In this document: piece after piece, positions 26,218 through 35,482 of the stretch | Layout of the letters: each line of letters begins with the position of its first letter | Position numbering within the stretch: the stretch's first letter is position 1 | Assembly (NCBI GenBank): GCA_963765555.1 | Contig: CAVXWX010000002.1 | Coordinates: 62,001 to 126,000 of the forward strand | DNA length: 64,000 nt | Reading direction: 5' to 3' | Source: JL08 sp963765555 | GTDB taxonomy: Bacteria > Pseudomonadota > Alphaproteobacteria > Rhodobacterales > Rhodobacteraceae | The notes under the pieces: model-generated | The model's input: the letters and a program-made list of their open reading frames with translations, nothing else | Told to the model about the DNA's origin: nothing | Databases searched by the model: none | Made by a program: the position numbers and the translations under genes

Positions 26218-27472
26218 CAGGTGGGCAACTGAATTTGTCGGCAGGCGCGGCGCGCTGTTCTGGCTGGCGCTGAAAACCGGCATCCTGTCGGTGCTGACAC
26301 TGGGAATTTACCGGTTCTGGATGAAAACACGGCTGCGGCGCTGGTACTGGTCCGCCATCCGCCCCGGTGGTCGGCCACTGGAATATGTCGGCGATCCGGT
26401 TGAAAAGCTGCTGGGGTTTTTCATCGCCGTTGTCATCCTTGCCTTTTACATCGGCATTGTGAACCTGCTGCTGATGTTTGTGAGCTTTTCACTGTTTCAG
26501 GGCAACGGCATCGCTTACCTGATCAGTTTTGTCGGGGTGATACCGATCTGGTTTTATGCCCGCTACCGCGCCCGCCGCTATGTGCTGGGGCGCACCCGCT
26601 GGCAGGGCGTGCGCTTTGGCCTTGAACCGGGGGCATGGGGCTATGCACTGCGCGCCCTGATGCACTGGGCCATAACGATCCTGACGCTTGGCCTGCTGTG
26701 GCCCCGCATGACTTTCGCGCTGGAAAAATACAAAACAGATCGCACCTTTTACGGGTCGGCCAAGCTGCAACAGGGCGGGTCGTGGCGGATGTTGTATTCT
26801 GCGGCCACTCCGGTTGCGGTCGGTATGGCGGCGCTGTTTCTGGGCGGCCTCTGGGTTCTGTGGCTGGATCCCGTTCTTCCCGCCGACAGCAATTTTTTCG
26901 CCGCCTTGGATGATATGGTGAGTGACACCGGCCAGCAGGATCTGAACGCACCACAGCGCGTTCTGCTGCTGCCCATCGTGCTGTTGATGCTGGTCTATGG
27001 CGGTGTGCACTACAACGTGGCCAGCACCCGAATTCTGGCCAATCACAAAACCGCGGACGGTATCGCGCTGTTTTCACACCTGCGCCCGACCCGCGTGTTC
27101 GGCATCTATTCATGGGGCAATACGATCAGCTATCTGGCCCTTGTTCTGGGTCTGGTCGGGGTGTTTTTCCTGGCCATCCCGTTGATCGGGCTGGACGGAT
27201 TGCTGGCCATTGGGGGTGAAAACCCGATATCGGACATGAACGTGCCGCGCTGGATGGCCATCGCTATTCTGGCGATGGTCTATTTCGGCGTTTTCCTGAT
27301 GTGGTCGGTGCTGTCGCATGTGTTCGTGACCTTTCCGCTGATGCGCCACTATGCGCAGACGCTGGAAATCGTGAACCCTGCCGCGCTGGCCGCGATCAGC
27401 CAGCGGGCGCGCGATGAATTTGCCGAGGCCGAAGGCTTTGCCGAAGCGCTGGATCTGGGGGCAGCGATATGA
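26138..27472 (+). CDS. DUF898 (YjgN-type) multi-pass membrane protein
   Basis: The conserved part (from TEFVGRRGALFWLALKTGI at about 26228) has at least six membrane segments and the DUF898 signatures LTLGIYRFWMKTRLRRW and YARYRARRYV. Its stop overlaps the M48 protease start (ATGA), a pairing seen repeatedly and suggesting joint envelope function. The start is doubtful: the in-frame TTG at 26138 lies inside parC with no ribosome site. If one G is removed from GGG at 26223-26225, GTG at 26221 gives the family-like N-terminus MATEFVGRRG directly after parC. I suspect a sequencing insertion there. Confidence 0.8.
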   Translation: MPNGPESAPAPGVWPRAASPAITNSPDRWATEFVGRRGALFWLALKTGILSVLTLGIYRFWMKTRLRRWYWSAIRPGGRPLEYVGDPVEKLLGFFIAVVILAFYIGIVNLLLMFVSFSLFQGNGIAYLISFVGVIPIWFYARYRARRYVLGRTRWQGVRFGLEPGAWGYALRALMHWAITILTLGLLWPRMTFALEKYKTDRTFYGSAKLQQGGSWRMLYSAATPVAVGMAALFLGGLWVLWLDPVLPADSNFFAALDDMVSDTGQQDLNAPQRVLLLPIVLLMLVYGGVHYNVASTRILANHKTADGIALFSHLRPTRVFGIYSWGNTISYLALVLGLVGVFFLAIPLIGLDGLLAIGGENPISDMNVPRWMAIAILAMVYFGVFLMWSVLSHVFVTFPLMRHYAQTLEIVNPAALAAISQRARDEFAEAEGFAEALDLGAAI

Positions 27473-28566
27473 ACGGCGTCGCGCCCACCGGCACATATTA
27501 CTTTGATGGTGATCACGCGGTGGCGCGCGCCGCCACCCTGCAATTCAGTTCTGATTACCGCGAACTGCGCATTGCCGTGAACGGGCAGGCCCCATTGGTC
27601 TGGATCACGGCCGATATCCGTGCGGTGCCCGATCAGGCGGGGCGCGACAAACCTGTGTTGCGCCTGAAATCTGATCCGGTGGCACGACTGATCGTGTCGG
27701 ATCGTTCCATTCTGGCCATGCTGCCCAACAAAAACCGCCCCGCGCCACCAAAGGGGCGGGGCCGCCTGTTCGGCTGGGCGCTGGCCGCTGTGGCATCGGT
27801 GGCCCTGATCGTGGGGGTTCTGGTGCCCACCATGGCAGACCAGTTGGCCGCCTATATCCCGCCCGAAGGCGAACGCGCCCTTGGCGAAACCACATTGGAC
27901 CAAATCCGCGATACGCTGGATGATACCGGCTTTGGCCCTGTCGCGTTTTGCGAAAACGGGTCCGGCATGGCGGCCCTTACCCGGATGGAACAGAAGCTGA
28001 CCGTCGGTCTTTCGCCGGAAACCGACCTGTCCGTGCATGTGCTGGATCATGACATGGTCAACGCCTTTGCGCTGCCCGGCGGTTTTGTCGTGCTGTTTCG
28101 CGGGCTGATTGACGCCGCAGAAGGCCCTGACGAAGTCGCCGCCGTGCTGGCCCACGAAATCGGCCATGTGATCAGCCGCGACCCAACGCGTCATGCGCTG
28201 CGCTCTGCCGGATCAATCGGGGTGCTGGGCCTGTTGTTCGGGGATTTCGCGGGCGGCGCCGTTGTGCTGTTCCTGACCGAACGGCTGATCGATGCGCGCT
28301 ATTCCCAAGGTGCAGAAAAAGCGGCGGATGAATTTGCCTATGGCCGCCTGCAGGCCGCCGATGTGTCGCCCGCAGCGCTGGGCGATATGTTCGAACGGTT
28401 GCGCGCAAAGTATGGCGACAGTGAAGGCATCGTGGCGCATTTTCTGTCCCACCCCGCGCTGAGCGACAGGATCACCGCCGCGCGCGACGCCGCACCAGAG
28501 GGGCGCACATTTGCCCCGATCCTGTCAGACGCAGAGTGGACCGCCTTGCAAGCCGTATGTGATTAG
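27469..28566 (+). CDS. M48-family zinc metalloprotease, membrane anchored
   Basis: A 365-residue protein: an N-terminal domain (about 1-95), one membrane segment (103-121) and a periplasmic M48 domain with the zinc motif HEIGH (His229 and His233) and a downstream EKAADEFA supplying the third ligand. M48 proteases of this class degrade misfolded envelope proteins. Start codon overlaps the DUF898 stop, so the two are translationally coupled. Ends convergent with the hydroxylase gene, overlapping by four bases. Confidence 0.9.
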   Translation: MNGVAPTGTYYFDGDHAVARAATLQFSSDYRELRIAVNGQAPLVWITADIRAVPDQAGRDKPVLRLKSDPVARLIVSDRSILAMLPNKNRPAPPKGRGRLFGWALAAVASVALIVGVLVPTMADQLAAYIPPEGERALGETTLDQIRDTLDDTGFGPVAFCENGSGMAALTRMEQKLTVGLSPETDLSVHVLDHDMVNAFALPGGFVVLFRGLIDAAEGPDEVAAVLAHEIGHVISRDPTRHALRSAGSIGVLGLLFGDFAGGAVVLFLTERLIDARYSQGAEKAADEFAYGRLQAADVSPAALGDMFERLRAKYGDSEGIVAHFLSHPALSDRITAARDAAPEGRTFAPILSDAEWTALQAVCD

Positions 28567-29223
28567 GCATCGGCCCACAGCCGCAACAGGTTTGACCGGG
28601 ATTTGGCCAGCAGATCGAAGGCTTCGGATTTTCCTTCGCGGTCATGCAGATGCTGCAATGTGCGTTCCAGATCGAACAGAATTTCACGCTGTCCGGCGTC
28701 GCGTATCCAACTGGTGGCCCAGCCGACAATGGCCAACCGTTCCCCGCCCGTCACGGGCGCCACGCGGTGCAGGCTGGTGGATGGATATAAAAACAGATCG
28801 CCCGCGTTCAGCTTGATCTGCGCGGGTTTCCATCGTGTCCTCGATCATCAATTCGCCGCCCTCGTATGTGTCAGGGTCGGACAGGAACAGGGTAAAGGAC
28901 ACATCAGTGCGCACGCCCCGCATCAGCGCATCATCGACATGAAGACCATAGGTTTCGCCACGTCTGTAACGTGACAGGATCAGCGGCGTCAGGTGGCGGG
29001 GGCGCACCGCTGTCTGGAACAGCCCGTTTGCGGCCAGCGCCTTGCCCACCTGAGCGCGGACCGCCTCCAGTTCTGCGCTCTCAGAGGCCTGATGGTTGGC
29101 CTTGACCTGTGCGGCAAACCGGCCCGCCGTGGCGCGCCCGTCCTGAAAATCCATGTCGGCGGCGGCTGCGCGTAAGACACCCGCCTGCGTGCCATCCAGC
29201 AGGGTTTCGATGACCAGCATCAT
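28563..29223 (-). pseudogene. PKHD-type Fe(II)/2OG hydroxylase (PiuC/YbiX family) with one +1 frameshift
   Basis: The first frame carries MMLVIETLLDG through YGLHVDDALM (the H-x-D iron ligands) to GGELMIEDTMETR. The next frame continues QIKLNAGDLFLYPSTSLHRVAPVTGGERLAI (distal His and the 2OG-binding Arg) and the C-terminal domain to the stop at 28563. Dropping one base from the CGCG at 28821-28824 restores a protein of about 219 residues, normal for PiuC, which is linked to iron uptake. Only one base is involved; sequencing error is likely. Confidence 0.88.
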
Positions 29224-29226
29224 GGG

Positions 29227-30030
29227 CTACTTCACCGCAGCGCTGGCGAATTCGGCCTGGGCAGCCACAGCATAAAGAAGCGACGCATCCCCGGCCAGCA
29301 GCGTGGTCTCCGCCATATCCCCAAAGGCCGCATCGGTTTCGGGCAAAGCCGCCGTAATGCGCGCGGCGGCCTTGGCTGCAACCGGATCATCATAGACCGA
29401 AAGCGCACCCGCCTCCCGTTCGGCAATGCGGATGAAACCATAGGCCTCGTGATAGGCCATCGGATCGCTGACCGCCCCGTTTTCGATTGATCCGGCATAT
29501 TCCCCCGCAGCAGCGCGCAGCAATGCGATCATGGCGTCAAACCGCACGCGCAGCGGAACATTGTTCGCATTGGCTGCCGTGGCAATCGCGCGGCTCAGTT
29601 GTGCCATCTTGGCGTCCACCTCGGCTTGGGGCGCGCCGTCATACATGGCCTCGCCCACGGCCTCCAAATCCGGCGTGAAATCGGCGGCGGCCCTCTGCGC
29701 AAGCCCTGCGCGCACTTCGTCCATCATTTCCGCCTCGGGGTGTCCTGCTAGGCCGACGGCCTCGTCTGTCATGCCTTTTGCGTACAGGTTTACGGCAGCC
29801 ATCAAATGCCCTTCGACCAACGCCAGACGGGTCAGGTGGGCCACGTCGGGCGATGCCCCTTCAATAGCACCGGATTCGCCACCTTCCCCGCCTTCGGAGG
29901 CTGCGAACCAAAGGGTTTCGGGCCTGTCCGGCGCGATCTGTGCCAGTGCGGGATGGCCGACAACCAGCCCCGCCGTGGCCCCTGTCAGGGCCAGTGTTGT
30001 CCATTTTTTTAAGGTCACAACGCGCGTCAT
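29227..30030 (-). CDS. Exported protein of unknown function
   Basis: About 267 residues with a cleavable signal (TLALTGATAGLVVGHPALAQ) and a helix-rich Ala/Glu-rich mature part, suggesting a soluble periplasmic protein; I do not recognise the family. ATG at 30030 has GGGGA upstream and is preferred to the ATG at 30045. It lies three bases upstream of the PKHD hydroxylase gene on the same strand, so it is probably part of that (perhaps iron-responsive) operon; this link is inference. Confidence 0.75.
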   Translation of the reverse strand: MTRVVTLKKWTTLALTGATAGLVVGHPALAQIAPDRPETLWFAASEGGEGGESGAIEGASPDVAHLTRLALVEGHLMAAVNLYAKGMTDEAVGLAGHPEAEMMDEVRAGLAQRAAADFTPDLEAVGEAMYDGAPQAEVDAKMAQLSRAIATAANANNVPLRVRFDAMIALLRAAAGEYAGSIENGAVSDPMAYHEAYGFIRIAEREAGALSVYDDPVAAKAAARITAALPETDAAFGDMAETTLLAGDASLLYAVAAQAEFASAAVK

Positions 30031-30047
30031 TTCAGGAATCCCCATGT

Positions 30048-30060
30048 GAATTTTAAATTC
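30048..30060. promoter_or_regulatory. Palindrome GAATTT-T-AAATTC in the leader of the exported protein/hydroxylase operon
   Basis: A perfect 6-base inverted repeat around one base, 17 bases upstream of the preferred start. The surrounding 62-base gap is AT-rich; TTGACT is visible on the minus strand further upstream. It could be a regulator site, but I cannot assign the protein. Confidence 0.35.
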
Positions 30061-30107
30061 CTGATAGATTTAGTCGGGTTTATAAGTCAAGCGGAAAATC
30101 TGTTCCC

Positions 30108-31463
30108 CTAAACAGGCTCCGCAGTCAGCCAGACACCGCCTTCGGGACGCAATGTCAGGATCATCACGGGGCTGGGATCTTTGCCCGCAACCGGATTGAA
30201 CCGGAACCGCCCCAGCAACGTGGCCAGAATAATCACCGCCTCCTGCAGCGCGAATGACGCGCCGATGCAGATGCGCGGCCCGTCCCCGAACGGCAGATAG
30301 GCATACCGGTCAATATCCTTTGGCGCGGCAAACCGGTCGGGGTCAAAACTGTCGGGATTGTCCCACAACACATGGCTGCGATGCAGCGCATAGATCGGGA
30401 TGATCACCGTATCGCCCTTGTGAATGTCCCGCCCGCACAACGTATCCGGCGCCATGGCCGTGCGCGACACCATTGCCGCAGGCGGATAAAGGCGCAGCGC
30501 TTCGTCGATGATCTGGCGCACATAAGGCAGCTTTGCCACATCCTCGCCGGTCACAGGACGGTCTGCACAGACCGATTTAATCTCGGCGCGTGCGCGATCC
30601 TGCACATCCTGATCAAAGGCGCACAGATACAGCGACCACGCCAGCGTCAGCGCAGTGGTTTCGTGCCCCGCCACAATAAAGGTCAGCAGATTGTCGCGCA
30701 GTTCCGCGGTGTTCATCTTGCGCTTTGATTTGGGGTCTTCACCCTCAAGCAGCAGATCCAGCAGATCGGGAACACCGTCAGCACCACGCGCCGCGCGGGC
30801 ATCTATGGCCGTGTCTGCCACAGTTTTCATCTGCTTCAATGCCTTGCCCGACATCATGCGCCCGGGGCGCGGCACCCAATCCGGCGCGCCCAGAATATCG
30901 AACAGCGAAATCTTTCCGGCCTCGGAAATATAGGCATCAATGGCCGTGTGCACGGAATCGCGGTCAAACGATCCGTCCCCCGAAAACGTGACATCGGAAA
31001 TCACGTCGAATGTGGTTGTGACCATTTCATCCAGCATATCCACCGCGCGGGGGCCTGCATCGGCAATGCGCGCCGCGGCGCGATCGGCCGCGCCTGTCAT
31101 GATCGGGGCAAGGTTCATCACGTTGCGATGGGAAAACACCGGCGCGGCGGTGCGCCGTTGCCAGCGCCAATGCGCGCCTTCGGCAATGAACAGCGATTCC
31201 CCGATGGCAGGGCGCAACAGGTTCTTGGTGACCAAAGACTTGGGATACTGGTCCAGCCGCTCCAGCAACATGATCCGGATCGCTTCGGGATCCATCACCA
31301 TATGCCAGCGTTTGCCGGTCTTGCCCGACACCATCGGCTGTCTGGTGGCAATCTCGGGGATAATGCTCAGCACGTTCTGGCGCGCGGCATTCAGGCTTTT
31401 GAAAATGCCCCAAGGCTCGCGCACAAGAGGAACTTTGACCGGTTGCCTGTTTTCGATCTGCAT
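30108..31463 (-). CDS. Cytochrome P450
   Basis: A 451-residue soluble-looking P450 monooxygenase. The I-helix oxygen-binding motif AGHETT, the K-helix ExxR motif in DEALRLYPPAAMVSR and the heme-ligand loop FGDGPRICIGASF (Cys thiolate) are intact. There is no fused reductase, and no ferredoxin gene lies nearby, so electron donors are encoded elsewhere. Sequence around RLYPPA resembles fatty-acid-hydroxylase-type P450s, but the substrate is unknown. ATG at 31463 with GAAAGG upstream; a TTG two codons earlier is possible. Confidence 0.95.
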   Translation of the reverse strand: MQIENRQPVKVPLVREPWGIFKSLNAARQNVLSIIPEIATRQPMVSGKTGKRWHMVMDPEAIRIMLLERLDQYPKSLVTKNLLRPAIGESLFIAEGAHWRWQRRTAAPVFSHRNVMNLAPIMTGAADRAAARIADAGPRAVDMLDEMVTTTFDVISDVTFSGDGSFDRDSVHTAIDAYISEAGKISLFDILGAPDWVPRPGRMMSGKALKQMKTVADTAIDARAARGADGVPDLLDLLLEGEDPKSKRKMNTAELRDNLLTFIVAGHETTALTLAWSLYLCAFDQDVQDRARAEIKSVCADRPVTGEDVAKLPYVRQIIDEALRLYPPAAMVSRTAMAPDTLCGRDIHKGDTVIIPIYALHRSHVLWDNPDSFDPDRFAAPKDIDRYAYLPFGDGPRICIGASFALQEAVIILATLLGRFRFNPVAGKDPSPVMILTLRPEGGVWLTAEPV

Positions 31464-31581
31464 GTGCAAGGCCTTTCATGATCCTATCTCACATATAGGT
31501 GTAGAGCAGCGGACGGCAAAGGTTTGCACCCTTGGCCGCGCTGGGCTATCTGACAGGAAGAGTCCCAGAACGAGAGATCAC

Positions 31582-32181
31582 ATGCCCCGGATTTTCGCCT
31601 TGCTGACAGCCCTGTTGCTTTTGACCGCTTGCGGTGCGCAAACCCTTGAAGGGCCGCCTGTGCCGCTGGGGGATTTTAAACTGGGGCACAATGTCGTCGT
31701 TGCCAGCAAAATGCAGATGGGGCCTGTTTCGCGCGCCGCGACAGAAGAAGAATGGACAGCGTCCATGACCAAGGCGATCGGGGACCGGTTCGGCCGATAT
31801 GACGGCGAACAACTTTATCATCTGGGCGTCAGCGTCGAGGCGTTCATGCTTGCCCCGCCCGGAGTGCCGGTTGTTTACACGCCCAAATCCGTGCTGATCG
31901 TCAAGGCCACATTGTGGGATGATACGGACGGGCGCAAACTGAATGAAGTGGCGCATCAGATTGCGGTTCTGGAAACCACCAGCGGTGAATCCGTCTTGGT
32001 CGGATCGGGATGGGGGCGCAACAAACAAAAACAGCTGGACGGTCTGTCTTTTAACGCAGCAAAGGCCATCGAAACATGGTTGCTGGAAGGTCAGGAAAAA
32101 TACGGCTGGTTCGGGCCGGATGAACGCGTCATGCCTGCCGAGGATGAAACCAACGAACCGGTGTTGCAGTCGCCGTCCTGA
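31582..32181 (+). CDS. Putative lipoprotein of unknown function
   Basis: A 199-residue protein with a lipoprotein signal (MPRIFALLTALLLLTACG; lipobox LTAC) and a mostly polar mature domain (QMGPVSRAATEEEWTASMTKAIGDRFGRY ... LSFNAAKAIETWL). I recognise the general layout as a small alphaproteobacterial lipoprotein but not a named family. It is divergent from the P450 gene and 116 bases upstream of tuf copy 1. Confidence 0.8.
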   Translation: MPRIFALLTALLLLTACGAQTLEGPPVPLGDFKLGHNVVVASKMQMGPVSRAATEEEWTASMTKAIGDRFGRYDGEQLYHLGVSVEAFMLAPPGVPVVYTPKSVLIVKATLWDDTDGRKLNEVAHQIAVLETTSGESVLVGSGWGRNKQKQLDGLSFNAAKAIETWLLEGQEKYGWFGPDERVMPAEDETNEPVLQSPS

Positions 32182-32209
32182 CGGGGCCCGATCCGGTGAC
32201 AGGAACAGC

Positions 32210-32238
32210 TTGATTTTCCCACCGGAACGCCATATGTC
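32210..32238 (+). promoter_or_regulatory. Candidate sigma70-like promoter of tuf copy 1
   Basis: TTGATT and TATGTC separated by 17 bases, 60 bases upstream of the tuf start. The match is moderate, and position is the main support. Confidence 0.4.
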
Positions 32239-32297
32239 GCCCGCGCAGAGGAAACAGGGTCGCAAGGACCCCATAATGCAAAAAGGGCGCCCAAAAT

Positions 32298-33473
32298 ATG
32301 GCTAAGGCAAAGTTTGAACGCAATAAACCGCACGTTAACATTGGCACGATTGGTCACGTTGACCACGGCAAGACGACGCTGACGGCTGCGATTACGAAGT
32401 ATTTTGGCGATTTCAAAGCCTATGACCAGATTGACGGCGCGCCGGAAGAGAAAGCGCGCGGGATCACGATCTCGACAGCGCACGTGGAATACGAAACCGA
32501 CGCGCGCCACTATGCGCACGTCGACTGCCCCGGCCACGCGGACTATGTGAAAAACATGATCACCGGTGCGGCGCAGATGGACGGCGCGATCCTGGTTGTG
32601 AACGCGGCCGACGGCCCGATGCCCCAGACGCGCGAGCACATTCTGCTGGGCCGCCAGGTCGGCATCCCGACGATGGTTGTCTACATGAACAAGGTGGATC
32701 AGGTGGACGATCCCGAACTGCTGGAACTGGTGGAAATGGAAATCCGCGAGTTGCTGAGCAAATACGATTACCCGGGCGACGACATTCCGGTCATTCCGGG
32801 TTCGGCTCTGGCCGCGATGGAAGGCCGTGATCCCGAGATCGGCGAAAACTCGATCCGTGCGCTGATGGCAGCGGTTGACGAGTTTATCCCGACACCGGCG
32901 CGCGCTGTTGACCAGCCGTTCCTGATGCCGGTCGAAGACGTGTTCTCGATCTCGGGCCGTGGTACGGTTGTGACCGGCCGTGTCGAGCGTGGCGTGATCA
33001 ACGTGGGCGACGAGATTGAAATCGTCGGCATCCGCGACACCAAGAAAACCACCTGTACCGGTGTTGAAATGTTCCGCAAGCTGCTGGATCGCGGTGAAGC
33101 GGGTGACAACATCGGCGCGCTGCTGCGCGGTGTGGAGCGTGACGGCGTTGAGCGCGGTCAGGTTCTGTGCAAGCCGGGTTCGGTGAAGCCGCACACCAAG
33201 TTCGAAGCGGAAGCCTATATTCTGACCAAGGAAGAGGGTGGCCGTCACACGCCGTTCTTTGCCAACTACCGTCCGCAGTTCTACTTCCGCACCACGGACG
33301 TGACCGGCACGGTGCAGCTGGCCGAAGGTACGGAAATGGTGATGCCGGGTGACAACGTGTCCTTTGGCGTTGAACTGATCGCACCGATCGCGATGGAACA
33401 GGGCCTGCGCTTTGCGATCCGCGAAGGCGGCCGCACCGTCGGCGCCGGCGTCGTCTCCAAAATCGTCGAGTAA
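32298..33473 (+). CDS. tuf: Elongation factor Tu, copy 1
   Basis: A 391-residue EF-Tu delivering aminoacyl-tRNA to the ribosome. GTPase motifs GHVDHGKTT, DCPGHADY and NKVD are present, followed by domains 2 and 3. The protein is identical to copy 2 at 54254, and I count only four silent base differences. Identity starts at the ATG and ends at the stop, while flanks differ, which points to gene conversion. It stands alone here with its own terminator, upstream of tRNA-Trp-secE-nusG as in many Proteobacteria. AAAAGGG lies 10 bases before the start. Confidence 0.98.
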   Translation: MAKAKFERNKPHVNIGTIGHVDHGKTTLTAAITKYFGDFKAYDQIDGAPEEKARGITISTAHVEYETDARHYAHVDCPGHADYVKNMITGAAQMDGAILVVNAADGPMPQTREHILLGRQVGIPTMVVYMNKVDQVDDPELLELVEMEIRELLSKYDYPGDDIPVIPGSALAAMEGRDPEIGENSIRALMAAVDEFIPTPARAVDQPFLMPVEDVFSISGRGTVVTGRVERGVINVGDEIEIVGIRDTKKTTCTGVEMFRKLLDRGEAGDNIGALLRGVERDGVERGQVLCKPGSVKPHTKFEAEAYILTKEEGGRHTPFFANYRPQFYFRTTDVTGTVQLAEGTEMVMPGDNVSFGVELIAPIAMEQGLRFAIREGGRTVGAGVVSKIVE

Positions 33474-33524
33474 GCGGCGGTTTGACAACCGGGCCGGTCG
33501 ATCCGGTCGCAGATAGAAAAATTT

Positions 33525-33554
33525 AGGCCGCCCCGAAACGGGCGGCCTTTTTCT
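33525..33554 (+). terminator. Terminator of tuf copy 1
   Basis: Stem AGGCCGCCC / GGGCGGCCT (9 perfect pairs, 6-base loop) followed by TTTTCTT, 51 bases after the tuf stop. Confidence 0.9.
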
Positions 33555-33603
33555 TGCAGATGTGCGCCCGGACGTGGCGACAGGCCGCGCGCCTCTGACG
33601 GGC

Positions 33604-34308
33604 CTATGCGCTGTTTCGCCCGCAGGCCGCATCGCCCCTGTCGGTGATCGCATCAAGGGCCTCTTGCAAAGACAGCCGCAGCGTTTCCATCTCGGCATCG
33701 CTGCATTTGCGCGGCACGGTCTTGTCCCATTCGCGGCACAGCATCACACCACGGGTCCATGGCAGGGGCATCATCATCTGATCCCATGTTGGCAGTTTCG
33801 CAACGCGGTTTGCCGAAAAGGTCACGACAAACACGCGTTTGCCCGAAACGCGGGCCCAGATCAGCGGCACGGTCGAGGCAACACGCGCCGGTCCGCGCGG
33901 GCCGTCTGTGGCGATACCGATTGAAACGCCATCGCGGATCCGCCCCAGCACCTCGCGCGACAGGGCAACATGGCGTTTGTGGCTGGACATGGAAATGCTG
34001 TCGAACCCGAATTCCTTTTGCAACTGTCCCGCCATCGTTCCGGCCCGCGCCGACGAGGTCAGCGTACAGACCGGACCCAGCGACAGATCGACGATAAAGG
34101 GGGCCATCATCAGGCGCTGGTGCCAGATGGCGATGATCACCGGTTCGCCGGATTTAACCAGCGCGTCCATTTCATCAAACCCGTCGCGGCGCCAGCTGGA
34201 CGTGCGATAGCAAAATTTCAAATACCATTTGAACAGCGCCGTCAGCCAACGGGCAAGGGTTTTGCTATCTGCTATTCTTTTTCGAAGGCTCACACGACCA
34301 ATCCACAT
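33604..34308 (-). CDS. DUF374 lysophospholipid acyltransferase-like protein
   Basis: A 234-residue protein with a basic N-terminus and WHQRLMMAPFIVD, LTSSARAGTMAGQL and IATDGPRGPARVAS, the pattern of the DUF374 family related to LpxL/HtrB acyltransferases. It probably acylates a lipid A-like or glycerolipid substrate at the inner membrane; the exact substrate is not visible. It is convergent with tuf copy 1. Confidence 0.85.
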   Translation of the reverse strand: MWIGRVSLRKRIADSKTLARWLTALFKWYLKFCYRTSSWRRDGFDEMDALVKSGEPVIIAIWHQRLMMAPFIVDLSLGPVCTLTSSARAGTMAGQLQKEFGFDSISMSSHKRHVALSREVLGRIRDGVSIGIATDGPRGPARVASTVPLIWARVSGKRVFVVTFSANRVAKLPTWDQMMMPLPWTRGVMLCREWDKTVPRKCSDAEMETLRLSLQEALDAITDRGDAACGRNSA

Positions 34309-34478
34309 TTGACGGGTCAGTCATAGCCAAACCATGGCCCAACGCAAGCGCCCCTACCGGTTGAATTCAATCGGGAATACACTGTTGCGGCCTTGACCGA
34401 TATGCACAACCCCTTTCAGAATTCGCGGACCTGTCACATGATCGACGCAGAACGCACCGCCCCAAACAGGACAATGCC

Positions 34479-35126
34479 ATGACCCTTGATCCCGATCAGA
34501 CCCATCCGATCCGGTTTCCCGACGGGGCGGTACATGACGGCACGGTGTATCTGAACCGTGTGCTGGAGCATCCCGATATTCTGGTCGGCGATTACACCTA
34601 TTACAGCACATTTGATCCGGCGGCGGACCCACGCGATTACGCCGCGCGACTGGCCCCCTATCTGTTTGCCGGCGCGCCCGAAAAAATCCGCATCGGGCGG
34701 TTTTGCCAGATCGCCCACGGCACACAGTTTATCACCCAGAGCGCCAATCACCGGATGGACGGGCCATCCACCTATCCGTTTGCGATTTTTGATCCGGACC
34801 GCATCGCGGGCTACCGCCAAACGCTTGACGCGGGCCGTGATACGGTTGTGGGGCACGATTGCTGGCTGGGCCACGGCTGTACGATCCTGCCCGGCGCGCA
34901 ATTGGGCAACGGGGTTATTGTGGGGGCGGGGGCCGTGGTGGCCGGAACAGTTCCCGATTACGCGATTGTGGCAGGCAATCGCGCCCAGATCGTGCGCATG
35001 CGATTTGCCCCCGATGACATTGCCGCCTTGAACCGGATCGCGTGGTGGCACTGGCCGATCGACAAGATCGTGGCCCTTGAGGATGCCATTACCGGCGGGC
35101 GGATCGCCGATCTGGCGCGGCTGTGA
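34479..35126 (+). CDS. CatB-type (xenobiotic) O-acetyltransferase, hexapeptide repeat
   Basis: A 215-residue left-handed beta-helix acetyltransferase. The block IRIGRFCQIAHGTQFI, the active-site-like QSANHRMDG (His), VVGHDCWLGHGCTILPGAQLGNGVIVGAGAVV repeats and VAGNRAQIVRMRF follow the CatB/Vat family. Such enzymes transfer acetyl from acetyl-CoA to hydroxyls; family members include chloramphenicol and streptogramin acetyltransferases, but chromosomal versions commonly act on unknown sugars or metabolites. Resistance should not be assumed. Confidence 0.88.
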   Translation: MTLDPDQTHPIRFPDGAVHDGTVYLNRVLEHPDILVGDYTYYSTFDPAADPRDYAARLAPYLFAGAPEKIRIGRFCQIAHGTQFITQSANHRMDGPSTYPFAIFDPDRIAGYRQTLDAGRDTVVGHDCWLGHGCTILPGAQLGNGVIVGAGAVVAGTVPDYAIVAGNRAQIVRMRFAPDDIAALNRIAWWHWPIDKIVALEDAITGGRIADLARL

Positions 35127-35262
35127 CAGCAATGGCCCCGCCCGCGTGTTCTGCCGGGCACAGTTCATTCGATTGCCGCATGAAAAAGACAGGGCGCGGC
35201 GGTTTCCGCCAGACTGCCTCTTGATCTTGGATCAGCCATCCCGTACCAGCATGCGTGGTCGG

Positions 35263-35338
35263 AGGGGTTTAGCTCAGTTGGTAGAGCATCGGTCTCCAAA
35301 ACCGAGGGTCGTGGGTTCGAGTCCCTCAGCCCCTGCCA
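35263..35338 (+). tRNA. tRNA-Trp (anticodon CCA)
   Basis: 76 nt including the encoded 3' CCA. Acceptor stem AGGGGTT / AGCCCCT closes with one G-U; the D arm is GCTC / GAGC, the anticodon stem TCGGT / ACCGA with CCA at 35296-35298, and the T arm contains GTTCGAGTC. Its place upstream of secE-nusG is a conserved arrangement. Confidence 0.97.
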
Positions 35339-35482
35339 CGACCACCGGCCAGACCGCCAAAACGGTGCGCTGCCTCATTATTGCCTTAATTTTACCTTAA
35401 TCAGATTCGCGAACGCACAGCCATTGTTTCGGCTGTCTGCCTGCGCTCTTGTTTTTTTATGGTTCGAGTTGGAGTTTGCCCT

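Noticed and set aside
34479..35126. Antibiotic-resistance acetyltransferase
   Set aside because: The protein belongs to the CatB/Vat superfamily, but the chromosomal context gives no support for a resistance role.
35384..35401. Direct repeat CCTTAAT-TTTA-CCTTAAT after tRNA-Trp as an attachment site
   Set aside because: No integrase or mobile genes nearby, and the repeat is short.
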